A stretch of DNA of 41,426 nt, from assembly GCA_002297365.1 (NCBI GenBank), contig DBKT01000003.1, forward strand, positions 1 to 41,426, given 5' to 3'. Made by a program: the position numbers and the translations under genes. Position 1 is the stretch's first letter. Each line of letters begins with the position of its first letter. The stretch comes from Caryophanales bacterium UBA743. Its GTDB lineage: Bacteria > Bacillota_I > Bacilli_A > RFN20 > CAG-826. The notes beneath the pieces were generated by a model, which worked only from the letters and a program-made list of their open reading frames with translations, did not search any database and was not told the DNA's origin. Below, one piece after another: positions 1-6,681 of this stretch.

Positions 1-941
1 ATGCCCTCGACGTAATCGGCGTGTCTATCGTTCTTATCATCATAAGGGTTAGAATAAGTGCCGGTATTCTCAAGTCCGATATAGTTATAAACAGGGCTCG
101 ATTTGATGTCGTAAGGGAAGGTATCGGCCGTCTTTCCGCTAGGAGAGACATCTCCAAATAAAATCTTTGGCAAGCCAACGGAACCTTGCGTTCCCGTATA
201 ACCCGCATACAAGCAGGCGTCAACGCCTTCAATATCCTTAAGGAAACCAAGTTGGAGGGCTCCGCCACTTTGGACGAGCACAATCGTTTTCTTGTAATTT
301 TTTGTGCAGAATTCCAATATCGCTTTTTCTTTGTCGCTCAAAGACAGCGTTTTCTCTTCCACGTCGACTTCTTCTTGATAGACTCTTCCGACAAGGAAAA
401 TCGCAACATCCGAAAATTGTTTGCTTTTTTCCGTCAATTCGGCACCCATTGCCTCATTGATGTCAATTTCGTTTCCTCCCGAAGCGCCGTCATAGAGTTT
501 GGCGATGTCTCTGTTGTAGTTAAAGCCATTATCGTAATTGGCGAAAGCTTTAAGGAAACTAATCATATCGTCTTTGTTATTGCTGTTTTCCGGTTGGATT
601 TTCCCCGAACCGCCTCCGCCATAAAGGCAATCTTTGTAGGCATAATAGCCAAAGACGTTGATTTTCTTTTCTTTTTCGTTTGTCTTGTCCAAAGGCAAGC
701 AAGGTTTTCCGTCAACTTCGTCGTTTTTAAGAAGCACGGTTCCTTCCTCGATGATTCGACTAGAAAGTTTCTGCCCTCCATCGAAAGCGGTTTTCAACTC
801 GTCGGAATTTTGTTTGTTACGAGTCAAAAGGGAATCGATTTGAGCAGAGTGAGCCAAAGCATAGTTCGTGCCGAAAATCGTGCCACAGCCAACCAAAACC
901 ATTCCTGATAAGTTGAGTAAATTGATAATCAATTTCTTCAT
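1..941 (-). CDS. GH3 beta-glucosidase, permuted domain order (3' end outside window)
   Basis: Five-prime part of a secreted or membrane-anchored glycoside hydrolase family 3 enzyme, expected to release glucose or related sugars from beta-glycosides outside the cell. The reading frame is open from ATG 941 to the window edge (about 313 codons) and GGAAGG at 950-955 is a well-spaced RBS. The N-terminus is MKKL followed by a hydrophobic stretch and LVGC near residue 19, which fits a lipobox; a plain membrane anchor is also possible. Residues about 60-310 match the GH3 C-terminal domain: EEGTVLLKND, LPL, INVFGYY, a GGGGSG loop, VAIFLVGR, and FGDVSPSGKTADT. This domain normally follows the catalytic GH3 N-domain. 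Here it comes first, as in the permuted GH3 enzymes known from Ruminococcus and Butyrivibrio, so the catalytic domain should lie beyond position 1. A LacI-type operator lies just upstream. Confidence 0.85.
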   Translation of the reverse strand, partial: MKKLIINLLNLSGMVLVGCGTIFGTNYALAHSAQIDSLLTRNKQNSDELKTAFDGGQKLSSRIIEEGTVLLKNDEVDGKPCLPLDKTNEKEKKINVFGYYAYKDCLYGGGGSGKIQPENSNNKDDMISFLKAFANYDNGFNYNRDIAKLYDGASGGNEIDINEAMGAELTEKSKQFSDVAIFLVGRVYQEEVDVEEKTLSLSDKEKAILEFCTKNYKKTIVLVQSGGALQLGFLKDIEGVDACLYAGYTGTQGSVGLPKILFGDVSPSGKTADTFPYDIKSSPVYNYIGLENTGTYSNPYDDKNDRHADYVEG

Positions 942-954
942 GTTTTTTTCCTTC

Positions 955-984
955 CTGGCCTTCTTCAATCGAATGAATGGCCAG
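955..984 (-). promoter_or_regulatory. Leader hairpin next to the RBS of the GH3 gene
   Basis: CTGGCC (955-960) pairs with GGCCAG (979-984), and inner TTCA/TGAA lengthens the stem. The hairpin lies in the 5' leader and abuts the GGAAGG ribosome binding site (950-955). It could affect translation or mRNA stability; this is inference. Confidence 0.35.
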
Positions 985-995
985 CCTTAAATTTA

Positions 996-1009
996 TGGAA
1001 GCGCTTCCA
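996..1009. promoter_or_regulatory. LacI-family / cre-type operator
   Basis: TGGAAGCGCTTCCA is a perfect 14-bp palindrome centred on CG, the classic half-site arrangement of LacI/GalR-family regulators and of CcpA cre sites. It lies about 55 bp upstream of the GH3 start, so sugar-dependent or catabolite control of that gene is likely. Whether CcpA or a local LacI-type regulator binds cannot be told from the window. Confidence 0.6.
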
Positions 1010-1117
1010 CTTTTTCTATCTTGTTTTCTTTTTTACGCCTTTCAGTTTCTATTCTACAAACTCTCGATAAAGTTCCCCCCATCATTTGAAACGAAGATTT
1101 AATAGAAAATTTGGCTG

Positions 1118-1637
1118 CTAAATGAGGGTGAAACCTATCCTATTCTCCTTACGCACTGCCTCTATCCCATGTTCCTTCGCAAAAGAATTGATTCGTTGCC
1201 TATAATCCTTATCCGATTAGTCATCCGGTATGACGACACAAAGGAAAGATTTTTGAACTTTCATAGCTTTTAAAAAATCATTTTGATTCAAGGCCCTCCG
1301 CAATTTAATGGTTGTGAAAATTTATTTCGACAGTAGGCTATATTCAGCATTAAGGGGCGCAATTAGGTTTTACATCTCATCATTAATTTTTTCTATCCCC
1401 TTAATCAAAGACTCATAGTCTTCTTTGGATGAAAGGACCACTCTTTCGGCAAATTTGGAAAGAAGGTCCGATTGTCGGTTTATTTTTATCATCGAAAAAG
1501 TAATATATTCCGCTAGAAGTTTTGGTCTTTTTGATTTTCCCACGATAAAGGAGATCAAAGAGCAAAAACAAATGGTTTCCCGTTCTTGTGAGAGAAGAAA
1601 AATCTTTATTGCCGTATAAAATCCAATCAATTGCCAC
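1118..1637 (-). pseudogene. Decayed gene with frameshift and three in-frame TAA stops, product unknown
   Basis: Minus-strand coding-like sequence. It starts with a GTG at 1637 giving AIDWILYGNKDFSSLTRTG and continues for about 50 residues. Around 1480 the plausible frame shifts to one reading LLSKFAERVVLSSKEDYE and ending INDEM. The same frame continues downstream through TAA at 1370-1372 and two further TAA codons to the final TAG at 1118-1120, with protein-like text between them (NAEYSLLSK, LCVVIPDD, DYRQRINSFAKEHGIEAVRK). Each internal stop would be CAA (Gln) before a single C-to-T change. I do not recognise the family. The multiple lesions argue for a dead gene rather than a real small ORF. 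Confidence 0.5.
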
Positions 1638-1688
1638 TCCCTATTTACTAACGTTAGAACAAAAAAACAAAAACAGTTTTTAATAAGT

Positions 1689-1916
1689 TTGGCTTATTCC
1701 CTCGCAAACCTCGACCGGTTAAAAGATGACGTTATCAATGGTACCGAATGGAATACACTTTGTTTCGGAAAACTGATGAGTTTTGGAATAATTGCAAAAT
1801 GCAAGACGGTTTTAAAGGGTAAAATTGTAACAACCATTTGGGAACTTGATCAAAATTTCAATGTTAGATTGATCACCTTGATACCAGGAGGAGACAAAAC
1901 ATGGAATTCGAATTAG
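1689..1916 (+). CDS. Small hypothetical protein or C-terminal remnant
   Basis: Frame of about 75 codons beginning at TTG 1689 and ending in TWNSN. No RBS precedes the TTG, and the frame stays open far upstream, so this may be the tail of a lost gene. The composition (WNTLCFGKLMSFG, TTIWELDQNFNVRLITLIPGG) looks protein-like. It overlaps the next gene by 16 bp, and its last codons contain that gene's RBS, which suggests coupled translation. No family recognised. Confidence 0.35.
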   Translation: MAYSLANLDRLKDDVINGTEWNTLCFGKLMSFGIIAKCKTVLKGKIVTTIWELDQNFNVRLITLIPGGDKTWNSN

Positions 1917-2131
1917 GAACAGCAGTAAAGACGAAAATCGAGAAGACATTTCATGATGGAGTGGAAGGAGAGATAACTCTTCCCGTGGGGACGATGGGAA
2001 TCGTCTGCGAGGGAAAAATGATAAAGGGAACGAATTGGTATTTAATAGAGCTAGCGGATGAGAGGTTCCCTGACCCCTTATTCGGCGTCTTTGATTATAG
2101 GGAAAATGAATTAGAGCCTAATTTTGATTGA
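1901..2131 (+). CDS. Small beta-rich protein, possibly SH3-like (76 aa)
   Basis: ATG 1901 follows a strong AGGAGG RBS at about 1887-1892, making this the best supported gene in the left island. The protein has the pattern of a small beta-barrel: LGTAVKTKI, LPVGTMGIVCEG, TNWYLIELADE, FGVFDYRENELEPNF. This resembles DUF4926-like or other SH3-like single-domain proteins often found as orphan or immunity-type genes, but the assignment is only by appearance. No signal peptide or membrane segment. It is translationally linked to the upstream short frame. Confidence 0.6.
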   Translation: MEFELGTAVKTKIEKTFHDGVEGEITLPVGTMGIVCEGKMIKGTNWYLIELADERFPDPLFGVFDYRENELEPNFD

Positions 2132-2870
2132 CGGCATTTCTTTGTTTTAGAGGTCTTTTTGAATGCATCACTATCGACATTTCCCTCAGTGCTGATCATT
2201 TTGTCGACTTTGAAAAGCGGATACAGGATTATTCAAATTGCCGACAAAGGGGCGTCTGTTTTCTCTATCATTCCTGTTTTTTGATAGAACTTCTCTAAGG
2301 GTGGTTAAACCCAGATTTCCATTTTTAAGCGAAATATCATTAATCAATAAAATAGAAAACGGACAGGCAAGAGATATGCATTGAGATCAAGACTGTGTGA
2401 CAACCCTCTAGGAGGTTCGCGCCAGGCGGCGTGTGAAAGGAAATAACGGAAGAAAAAGAACTCTGTAACTTTTGATGGGGATGGCGATTTTTGCCTTCCC
2501 CATTGATGTTCGAGAAAAGAAAAAGCAACTCACAAAAGAAGAGGAAATGGCTCCGCTCCTACAGGGCGAGAATGAGACTGCCTCCGAGGAAGCAAGGGTT
2601 CGACAACCCCGCGATAAACGTAGAGAGAGCCGACATCGGCGAGCTCGACTAAATGGAGAGGAACTAGAACAGGAATCCAATTCCTTGCTGAAGATAGGTG
2701 ATTCGTTCCGAAAGATTATCGTTGAGGGTGATTTATATGTCCCATATACGGACAAAAACGGAATCTACCACGTTGGAATCATTGATTTTCTATTGGATGA
2801 AAAGTCCTTTTGCTAATATGGATTGCCATTGATAAAAGGCTTCGCACCCAATCAGCCATACCCGTTTTAC
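2132..2870. other. Accessory spacer with no convincing gene
   Basis: About 740 bp without a supportable gene. A plus-strand frame from 2472 to 2816 ends in protein-like text (GDLYVPYTDKNGIYHVGIID) but has no RBS and an improbable Arg/Glu-rich first half. A minus-strand stretch near 2150-2200 reads VDKMISTEGNVDSDAF between stops. Part of the region (about 2560-2660) is visibly richer in G+C than its surroundings. The picture is of eroded foreign DNA. Confidence 0.4.
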
Positions 2871-2901
2871 AAAAGTCCAGAAAAATGGTCCTGGACTTTT
2901 T
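2871..2901 (+). terminator. Rho-independent terminator, bidirectional
   Basis: Perfect 10-bp stem AAAAGTCCAG / CTGGACTTTT with a 10-nt loop, followed by T on the plus strand. The A/T ends also give a U-run in the other direction. It separates the small ORFs from the integrase relic on its right. Confidence 0.7.
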
Positions 2902-3049
2902 GCTCTAAAGGAAAAAGTGCCGTTATTATGAGAAAAACGTTGGAAGACATCATTGAGAAACACTTGATATATTGTTTGATGATATTAGGCTCCTCAGCCT
3001 GAATTGGGAAAATACAGGTATGGTTCAGGAATCGATAAGGGAGAGAAAG

Positions 3050-3385
3050 GGACCTTCGAACACGATTGCCTAGGCCGCTAGGAATCCGAACGCCTACATG
3101 GTGGTAAAGAGAATCGGATGCAGGTATGCCGTAAGTCATGGAATTTGATCGCTCTGAGACTCTTCTCCTTAAGGAATCAAAAGGAATGATGGGCAACAAA
3201 TTTTGTTTCTACAGAGCTGGCGTCGATCTCGATTTCCCCGTTCACGATGGCTTCGGTGACCGTGTGCTTGATGGCGGACCGCTTGCACTGGAAGCCGATG
3301 GCATCCCATTTCAGGCCCACGATCTCCTCCCCTTCTCAATCCGTGATAGGCCGCCATCGCCATTGGGAACTCCAATGCTATGCTT
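3050..3385 (-). pseudogene. Tyrosine integrase relic A
   Basis: Degraded phage/ICE-type tyrosine recombinase, leftward. Readable blocks in order are AMAAYHGLRR, then after a one-base frameshift in a G-run EEIVGLKWDAIGF and IKHTVTEAIVNG. A jump that skips roughly 65 codons follows, then LRAIKFHDLRHTC. GLRR(S)E carries the first catalytic Arg, and HDLRH is the H-x-x-R box. The C-terminal part with the catalytic Tyr is scrambled beyond about 3120, although a SLYHH-like string is visible in another frame. It is visibly G+C-richer than neighbouring host genes. It sits directly beside a duplicated tRNA-Leu 3' end, which is where such integrases act. Confidence 0.75.
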
Positions 3386-3433
3386 TTCGTTTTCTTCGGA
3401 AGACTTTTTCCGTTCCCCTAATCGAAAGGATGC

Positions 3434-3463
3434 AAAAAACCTCCTAGCAAGGAAGCTAAGAGG
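3434..3463 (-). terminator. Copy of the tRNA-Leu terminator (left repeat)
   Basis: On the minus strand CCTCTTAGC, a 6-nt loop, GCTAGGAGG, then TTTTTT: a rho-independent terminator. It is nearly identical to the one behind the intact tRNA-Leu at 6517-6546, so it travelled with the tRNA 3' end. Confidence 0.8.
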
Positions 3464-3473
3464 CTGAATTCTT

Positions 3474-3529
3474 GATGGTGCCTGGCGCGAGAGTCGAACT
3501 CGCATGGATTTCTCCGAACGATTTTGAGT
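3474..3529 (-). repeat. Attachment-site copy: 3' half of tRNA-Leu(CAA)
   Basis: These 56 bp are identical to 6558-6613. They cover the tRNA-Leu from the anticodon loop through variable arm, T-arm and acceptor 3' strand to CCA. Beyond 3529 the match stops, so no 5' half exists and this is not a working tRNA. Duplication of a tRNA 3' half beside an integrase is the standard sign of an att site. Confidence 0.85.
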
Positions 3530-3908
3530 TTCTTTTGAATCCTGCGAGTTATTGCAACTTCAGCGAGACTCAAGGATTGAAACTGCCGAATTTCCCGATT
3601 GCCGCTTAGGTTATTGCCAGTCATCAACGAACGGGACCGAGAAGAGCTGAGCCGTTTCCGTTTCGTCTCTTTTCCAAAAAGAGTGGAAAACGCGCGTGGA
3701 AGGAATTTTCCACTGATTTCCGCCACTTCCATGGCGCACTCAATGGAAAAGCGAATTCGCTTAGGAAGGATGAGTGGAAAAGGAACCTAACCGCTTATCT
3801 CCCCTTGGATTTTTTCCATATTCGATCTTTTCAGGCTCTATCACCCTTAAAGATAAATTCCATTCAATGCGAAGAAATCGGCCTGAAAAAGAGGCTTGGC
3901 CAGACACG
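3530..3908. other. Island spacer, no gene seen
   Basis: About 380 bp between the left att copy and the AlbA_2-type relic. Frames exist on both strands, but none has an RBS, recognisable motifs or plausible composition. Probably eroded element DNA. Confidence 0.4.
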
Positions 3909-4355
3909 TCATCTCTTAATCCCCCAGTGCCCTGCTTTGTCGGAACCCACTCTCTCAACCAGCCCTTTTTCTCTCGATTGGCCAAGTGCGCGAAGGATTG
4001 TTGTCCTATGCTTCCCGATCTTTTCCGAAAGGCCTTCGATGGCGATAGCGTTGTCTTGGGAATCAAGCGGAGGATGGCTTTTTTCCGTTTCACTCAACTT
4101 TACAGTAACGTTTACAGTAGCGTTTTCCCGTTTGCCCTCGAACCCGCTCCTGTCGAAAGGGATCGTCGCGGTTATCGCGGACGTGCCGAAACCATAGGCC
4201 TTCGCGCCGTATTCCCTGACGGCCTTGGGAACGCCGTGCTCCGTCTGCTCGATGAGCCCGAGTTTGACAAAGGTCTTGACCAGGGATTCGTCCACCGGCT
4301 TGTTCACCCCTCCGAAGAAATCCTCTTCAGTCATGTCGTTTCCCTTGAATTTCAC
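3909..4355 (-). pseudogene. C-terminal relic of an AlbA_2/HATPase-type regulator
   Basis: About 148 codons matching only the C-terminal part of the large family of AlbA_2-domain putative regulators (often annotated as RecG-like or ATP-binding proteins). The match reads LVKTFVKLGLIEQTEHGVPKAVREYG, then ITATIPFDR, then a winged-helix tail (EGLSEKIGKHRTTILRALGQ, EKGLVERVG, GHWGIK). Family members usually run to about 400-500 residues with an N-terminal AlbA_2 domain and an ATPase-like middle, both missing here. There is no RBS at any Met. Noticeably G+C-richer than host genes. Best read as the remnant of a cargo gene. Confidence 0.65.
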
Positions 4356-4454
4356 TACGGGGTAAAATTTTTAAAGCTAGTTTTCTAATCTGTGCACTCC
4401 TATTAGGCACAAGTCAGGAAACGCGTCCTCTAAAACGCGATATTATTCATAGTT

Positions 4455-4620
4455 TCAAGAATCTTTGAAACGCTGAAGAGACGCCATTGCATGAATACAT
4501 TTAGAAAAATGCCGACGTGTGTTTGGCTTCATTCCAATGTTTGCACCCATGCCTGCCATTAAAGGGTGTTCTTCTTTCTTGAAGTGGTTGTTTAAAAAAC
4601 CTTCCGTTAATCTTTTAAAC
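4455..4620 (-). pseudogene. Coding-like remnant downstream of the DUF4143 gene
   Basis: A minus-strand frame with no clear start overlaps the last codons of the DUF4143 gene and runs to TGA at 4455-4457. It reads LTEGFLNNHFKKEEHP, LMAGMGANIGMKPNTRR and HFSKCIHAMASLQRFKDS. The composition is protein-like, but I do not recognise the family. It may be the tail of a gene lost when the DUF4143 gene was inserted or joined here. Confidence 0.35.
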
Positions 4621-5887
4621 ACCCAATAGGAATAACAAATACGCCATCCTCCCTTCGATAGCCATACTCCGTTCCGGTGATGACAATTTTCAGATCAGGA
4701 AGCCTCAGAGGCATTTGCTTTTCCTCTTTGTTATATTCTTTGACCAATCGTTCTATTTCGCAAAGATGCTTTGCGCCTTCGTCGATTTCGCTTGAGCCCA
4801 GCTTAAATTCGAGCAAAGCGTATCTTCCATCTTTTAAATGCAATACGCCGTCGGCTTCCAAGCCATATCTGTCGTGATAATAAGACATTTCTCCTCGTAT
4901 CTTCGAAGAATAGATTTTCAAATCCCTTATGCATAACGATTCAAACAGGAAACCTAGCGTTTTGAAATCGGTATTAAAATATTCCGGCGAGATTCCGAGC
5001 GACGCTATGGCAATCGACGGATCTATCAAATTCCTCTTTTTCCCGGATCTTATTGCCGTTTTGGATCTGATCGCAGGACACCATGGATCGATGTCCTCTA
5101 TGATATAAAGCCTTTCTAGCGCCTCGATGTAATCGCGAATGCTTTTGTCAGATACATCATTCGTTGATTCGACATCCCGATAGATGGTTTTATACTCGCA
5201 AAGCGTGCATATGTTCCTTGCATAAGATTTTAAAATGGCGTTCGCCAATTTTGGGTTCCTTTTTACATCGTCAATCGAGGTGATATCTTTGTTGCAAATT
5301 TGGTACACCAAATCTTCTGCAACATCTAGTTTGTTGTGCTCATTGCTGATTTTAAAGCAAGTTGGCCATCCTCCTCTGCAGATGGCAAAAATAAGCTCTT
5401 TTATCGTTAAATTGGAAATGCACCCTTTGAAAGAGCCCGGATTATCGAATAGCTCCGTGAGCGAAACGGATCCATTGGATTCTCCTGATTCATATAAGCT
5501 CAGGGGATACATCTTCATTGTGCTAATGCGCATCGTGCCAGTGTGGGCCACTTGAACGTTTTTCGATGCTGAGCCAGTCAGAATATATAATCCCGTTTTT
5601 TGCTCGTCATCAATCGACTTGCGGATCGCCCCCCATATTTTAGGCGCGTCTTGCCACTCGTCGAACAGCCGAGGATTGCCACCAATCAATAGCATGTTTG
5701 GCGCATCTCTTGCCGTGCTTAAATATTGATCCCTTTTTTCTTCGTCTTGGAATTCGATGACGCTTTTCGATTGTTGCTTTGCTGTTGTCGTTTTCCCGCA
5801 ACCCTTAGGACCGATAATCAGCACCGCTCCGAAAGTGCACAACTTGTCTTTTAAAATGCCGTCCGCGATTCTTGCTTTGTATTCCAT
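4607..5887 (-). CDS. AAA ATPase with C-terminal DUF4143 domain
   Basis: Intact 426-residue member of the AAA_14/DUF4143 family, common in genomes of gut anaerobes. The family is abundant in accessory DNA and its cellular role is unsettled. Visible parts: Walker A GPKGCGKTT near residue 28, Walker B RLFDEWQ near 80, sensor-like LTGSAS, then the DUF4143 half with a PD-(D/E)xK-like core (GLEADGVLHLKDG, ALLEFKLG). Start: ATG 5887 is preferred because GAGG at 5896-5899 is then 8 nt away; the GTG at 5893 would be too close. It is the only intact gene between the two tRNA-Leu 3' ends and so may be the surviving cargo. It has its own promoter and upstream 23-bp repeats. Confidence 0.88.
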   Translation of the reverse strand: MEYKARIADGILKDKLCTFGAVLIIGPKGCGKTTTAKQQSKSVIEFQDEEKRDQYLSTARDAPNMLLIGGNPRLFDEWQDAPKIWGAIRKSIDDEQKTGLYILTGSASKNVQVAHTGTMRISTMKMYPLSLYESGESNGSVSLTELFDNPGSFKGCISNLTIKELIFAICRGGWPTCFKISNEHNKLDVAEDLVYQICNKDITSIDDVKRNPKLANAILKSYARNICTLCEYKTIYRDVESTNDVSDKSIRDYIEALERLYIIEDIDPWCPAIRSKTAIRSGKKRNLIDPSIAIASLGISPEYFNTDFKTLGFLFESLCIRDLKIYSSKIRGEMSYYHDRYGLEADGVLHLKDGRYALLEFKLGSSEIDEGAKHLCEIERLVKEYNKEEKQMPLRLPDLKIVITGTEYGYRREDGVFVIPIGCLKD

Positions 5888-5905
5888 ATTCACAGCCTCG
5901 TTAAT

Positions 5906-5934
5906 ATTATAGCAATCTCACTATGCGTTTCCAA
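5906..5934 (-). promoter_or_regulatory. Promoter of the DUF4143 gene
   Basis: -10 TATAAT (complement of 5906-5911) and -35 TTGGAA (complement of 5929-5934) with a 17-bp spacer. Transcription would start near 5899, leaving a very short leader. The -35 lies inside the first 23-bp repeat unit. Confidence 0.6.
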
Positions 5935-5996
5935 TATTTGCTACATTTTGTTTCAATTATTTGTTGCATTTTATTTCCATTATTTGTGCTAAACAA
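5928..5996. repeat. Three tandem 23-bp AT-rich repeats
   Basis: Units 5928-5950, 5951-5973 and 5974-5996 share TTTC(C)A-T/A-TATTTG followed by a less conserved AT-rich half. The first overlaps the -35 box of the DUF4143 promoter and the others lie upstream. They look like iterons or stacked binding sites; autoregulation is a guess. Confidence 0.55.
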
Positions 5997-6164
5997 GGAT
6001 ACCTAAAAGCACACGATATGGAAAACATCGAATAGTTCGCATTTAAGCCTATCGCAGAATCGTTTGACACTAGGCAATTCACTTTCGCAGATATTTCCAG
6101 ATGTTTTCTAGGCAATGATTAATTTGAATCGTCAGCTCATTCCGGTATGCCTGAGCATCGTCGT

Positions 6165-6512
6165 TCAGGTGTGCCGTAAGTCATGGAGTCTGATCACTCT
6201 GAGGTCGTTCTTCTTGAGGAACTCCTTGAACGCCCTCGCGACCCAGTCAACCCTGTACCTCGCCTCGTCCTCTCGGACGTAGACGTAGTCGTCGAACTCG
6301 TGGTTGTGAATCCTCCCAAAGGTTTTCTTCCGCTCCTCCTGCTTCGCCTTCATGTCGAGAAGTATGTTCTCGATGGTGCCCATCGGATCGAAAGGCAATG
6401 TCAGGAACGATTTCTTCGTCTGGGCGGTGTCGTCCGCTATCTCGACCCTTTTGCCGTTCGCGATTGTTTCGGTTGCCGTGTGCTTAATCTTGTTCATCGT
6501 CTCAAATAAGCC
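6165..6512 (-). pseudogene. Tyrosine integrase relic B
   Basis: Second integrase fragment, leftward from the tRNA-Leu terminator. It reads NKIKHTATETIANGKRVEI, TAQTKKSFLTLPFDP, AKQEERKKTFG, FDDYVYVREDE, VARAFKEFLKKNDLRVIRLHDLRHT, then TGA. This is the middle of a Firmicutes-type tyrosine recombinase catalytic domain. The SAM-like N-terminus and the first catalytic Arg region are missing on the right, and everything after the H-x-x-R box, including the catalytic Tyr, is missing on the left. Reading frames that extend into the tRNA on the right are artefacts. It diverges from relic A in sequence, so two different elements used the same tRNA. Confidence 0.8.
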
Positions 6513-6516
6513 GATG

Positions 6517-6546
6517 AAAAAACCTCCTAGCAATAAAGCTAAGAGG
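6517..6546 (-). terminator. Terminator of tRNA-Leu(CAA)
   Basis: On the minus strand CCTCTTAGC, loop TTTATT, GCTAGGAGG, TTTTTT. It lies 13 nt behind the encoded CCA of the tRNA and is duplicated at 3434-3463. Confidence 0.85.
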
Positions 6547-6557
6547 CCGAAATTTAT

Positions 6558-6613
6558 GATGGTGCCTGGCGCGAGAGTCGAACTCGCATGGATTTCTCCG
6601 AACGATTTTGAGT
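6558..6613 (-). repeat. Attachment-site copy within intact tRNA-Leu
   Basis: The same 56 bp as 3474-3529 in direct orientation, here inside the complete tRNA gene. The pair delimits about 3.1 kb of decayed element DNA. Confidence 0.85.
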
Positions 6614-6643
6614 CGTTTGCGTCTACCATTCCGCCAGCTAGGC
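6560..6643 (-). tRNA. tRNA-Leu(CAA)
   Basis: Complete tRNA with encoded CCA (6560-6562). The anticodon loop is CTCAAAA, giving CAA, which reads UUG. The anticodon stem AACGA/TCGTT and T-arm GCGAG-TTCGACT-CTCGC are perfect, and a class II variable arm is present. The acceptor stem GCCTAGC/GCCAGGC has one A-C mismatch at the fifth pair. The 3' half is duplicated at 3474-3529, consistent with use as an integration site. Confidence 0.92.
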
Positions 6644-6652
6644 ACGGGAAGT

Positions 6653-6681
6653 ATTATATATAATCATGAGGCTTTTTTCAA
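6653..6681 (-). promoter_or_regulatory. tRNA-Leu(CAA) promoter
   Basis: -35 TTGAAA (complement of 6676-6681), a 17-bp spacer and -10 TATAAT (complement of 6653-6658), with the tRNA 5' end 10 bp beyond. Near-consensus sigma-70/SigA promoter. Confidence 0.85.

Noticed and set aside
186..908. Long plus-strand frame of 240 codons
   Set aside because: It lies antisense to the clearly recognisable GH3 domain, has no RBS and no family features.
1118..1372. Stop-codon recoding (TAA read as Gln) in a functional gene
   Set aside because: A frameshift in the same gene and normal TAA stops in neighbouring genes make decay far more likely; kept only as a finding.
2408..2816. Overlapping frames on both strands with Ser/Arg-rich or Arg/Glu-rich products
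   Set aside because: The composition is typical of shadow frames in a G+C-richer patch; no RBS on either strand.
3474..3529. Second tRNA-Leu gene
   Set aside because: Only the 3' half is present; the sequence past the anticodon region does not match and no D-arm or 5' acceptor strand exists.
3418..3732. Minus-strand frame of 104 codons
   Set aside because: Its last third translates the duplicated tRNA-Leu end and terminator, so it is not a gene.
3138..4388. Plus-strand frames across the integrase and AlbA_2 relics
   Set aside because: They are antisense to recognisable protein remnants on the minus strand.
5928..5996. Tandem 23-bp repeats considered as a CRISPR array
   Set aside because: The units are contiguous with no spacers and diverge from each other; no cas genes nearby.
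6513..6629. N-terminal extension of integrase relic B
   Set aside because: It is a read-through of tRNA-Leu and its terminator; coding similarity begins only at about 6512.
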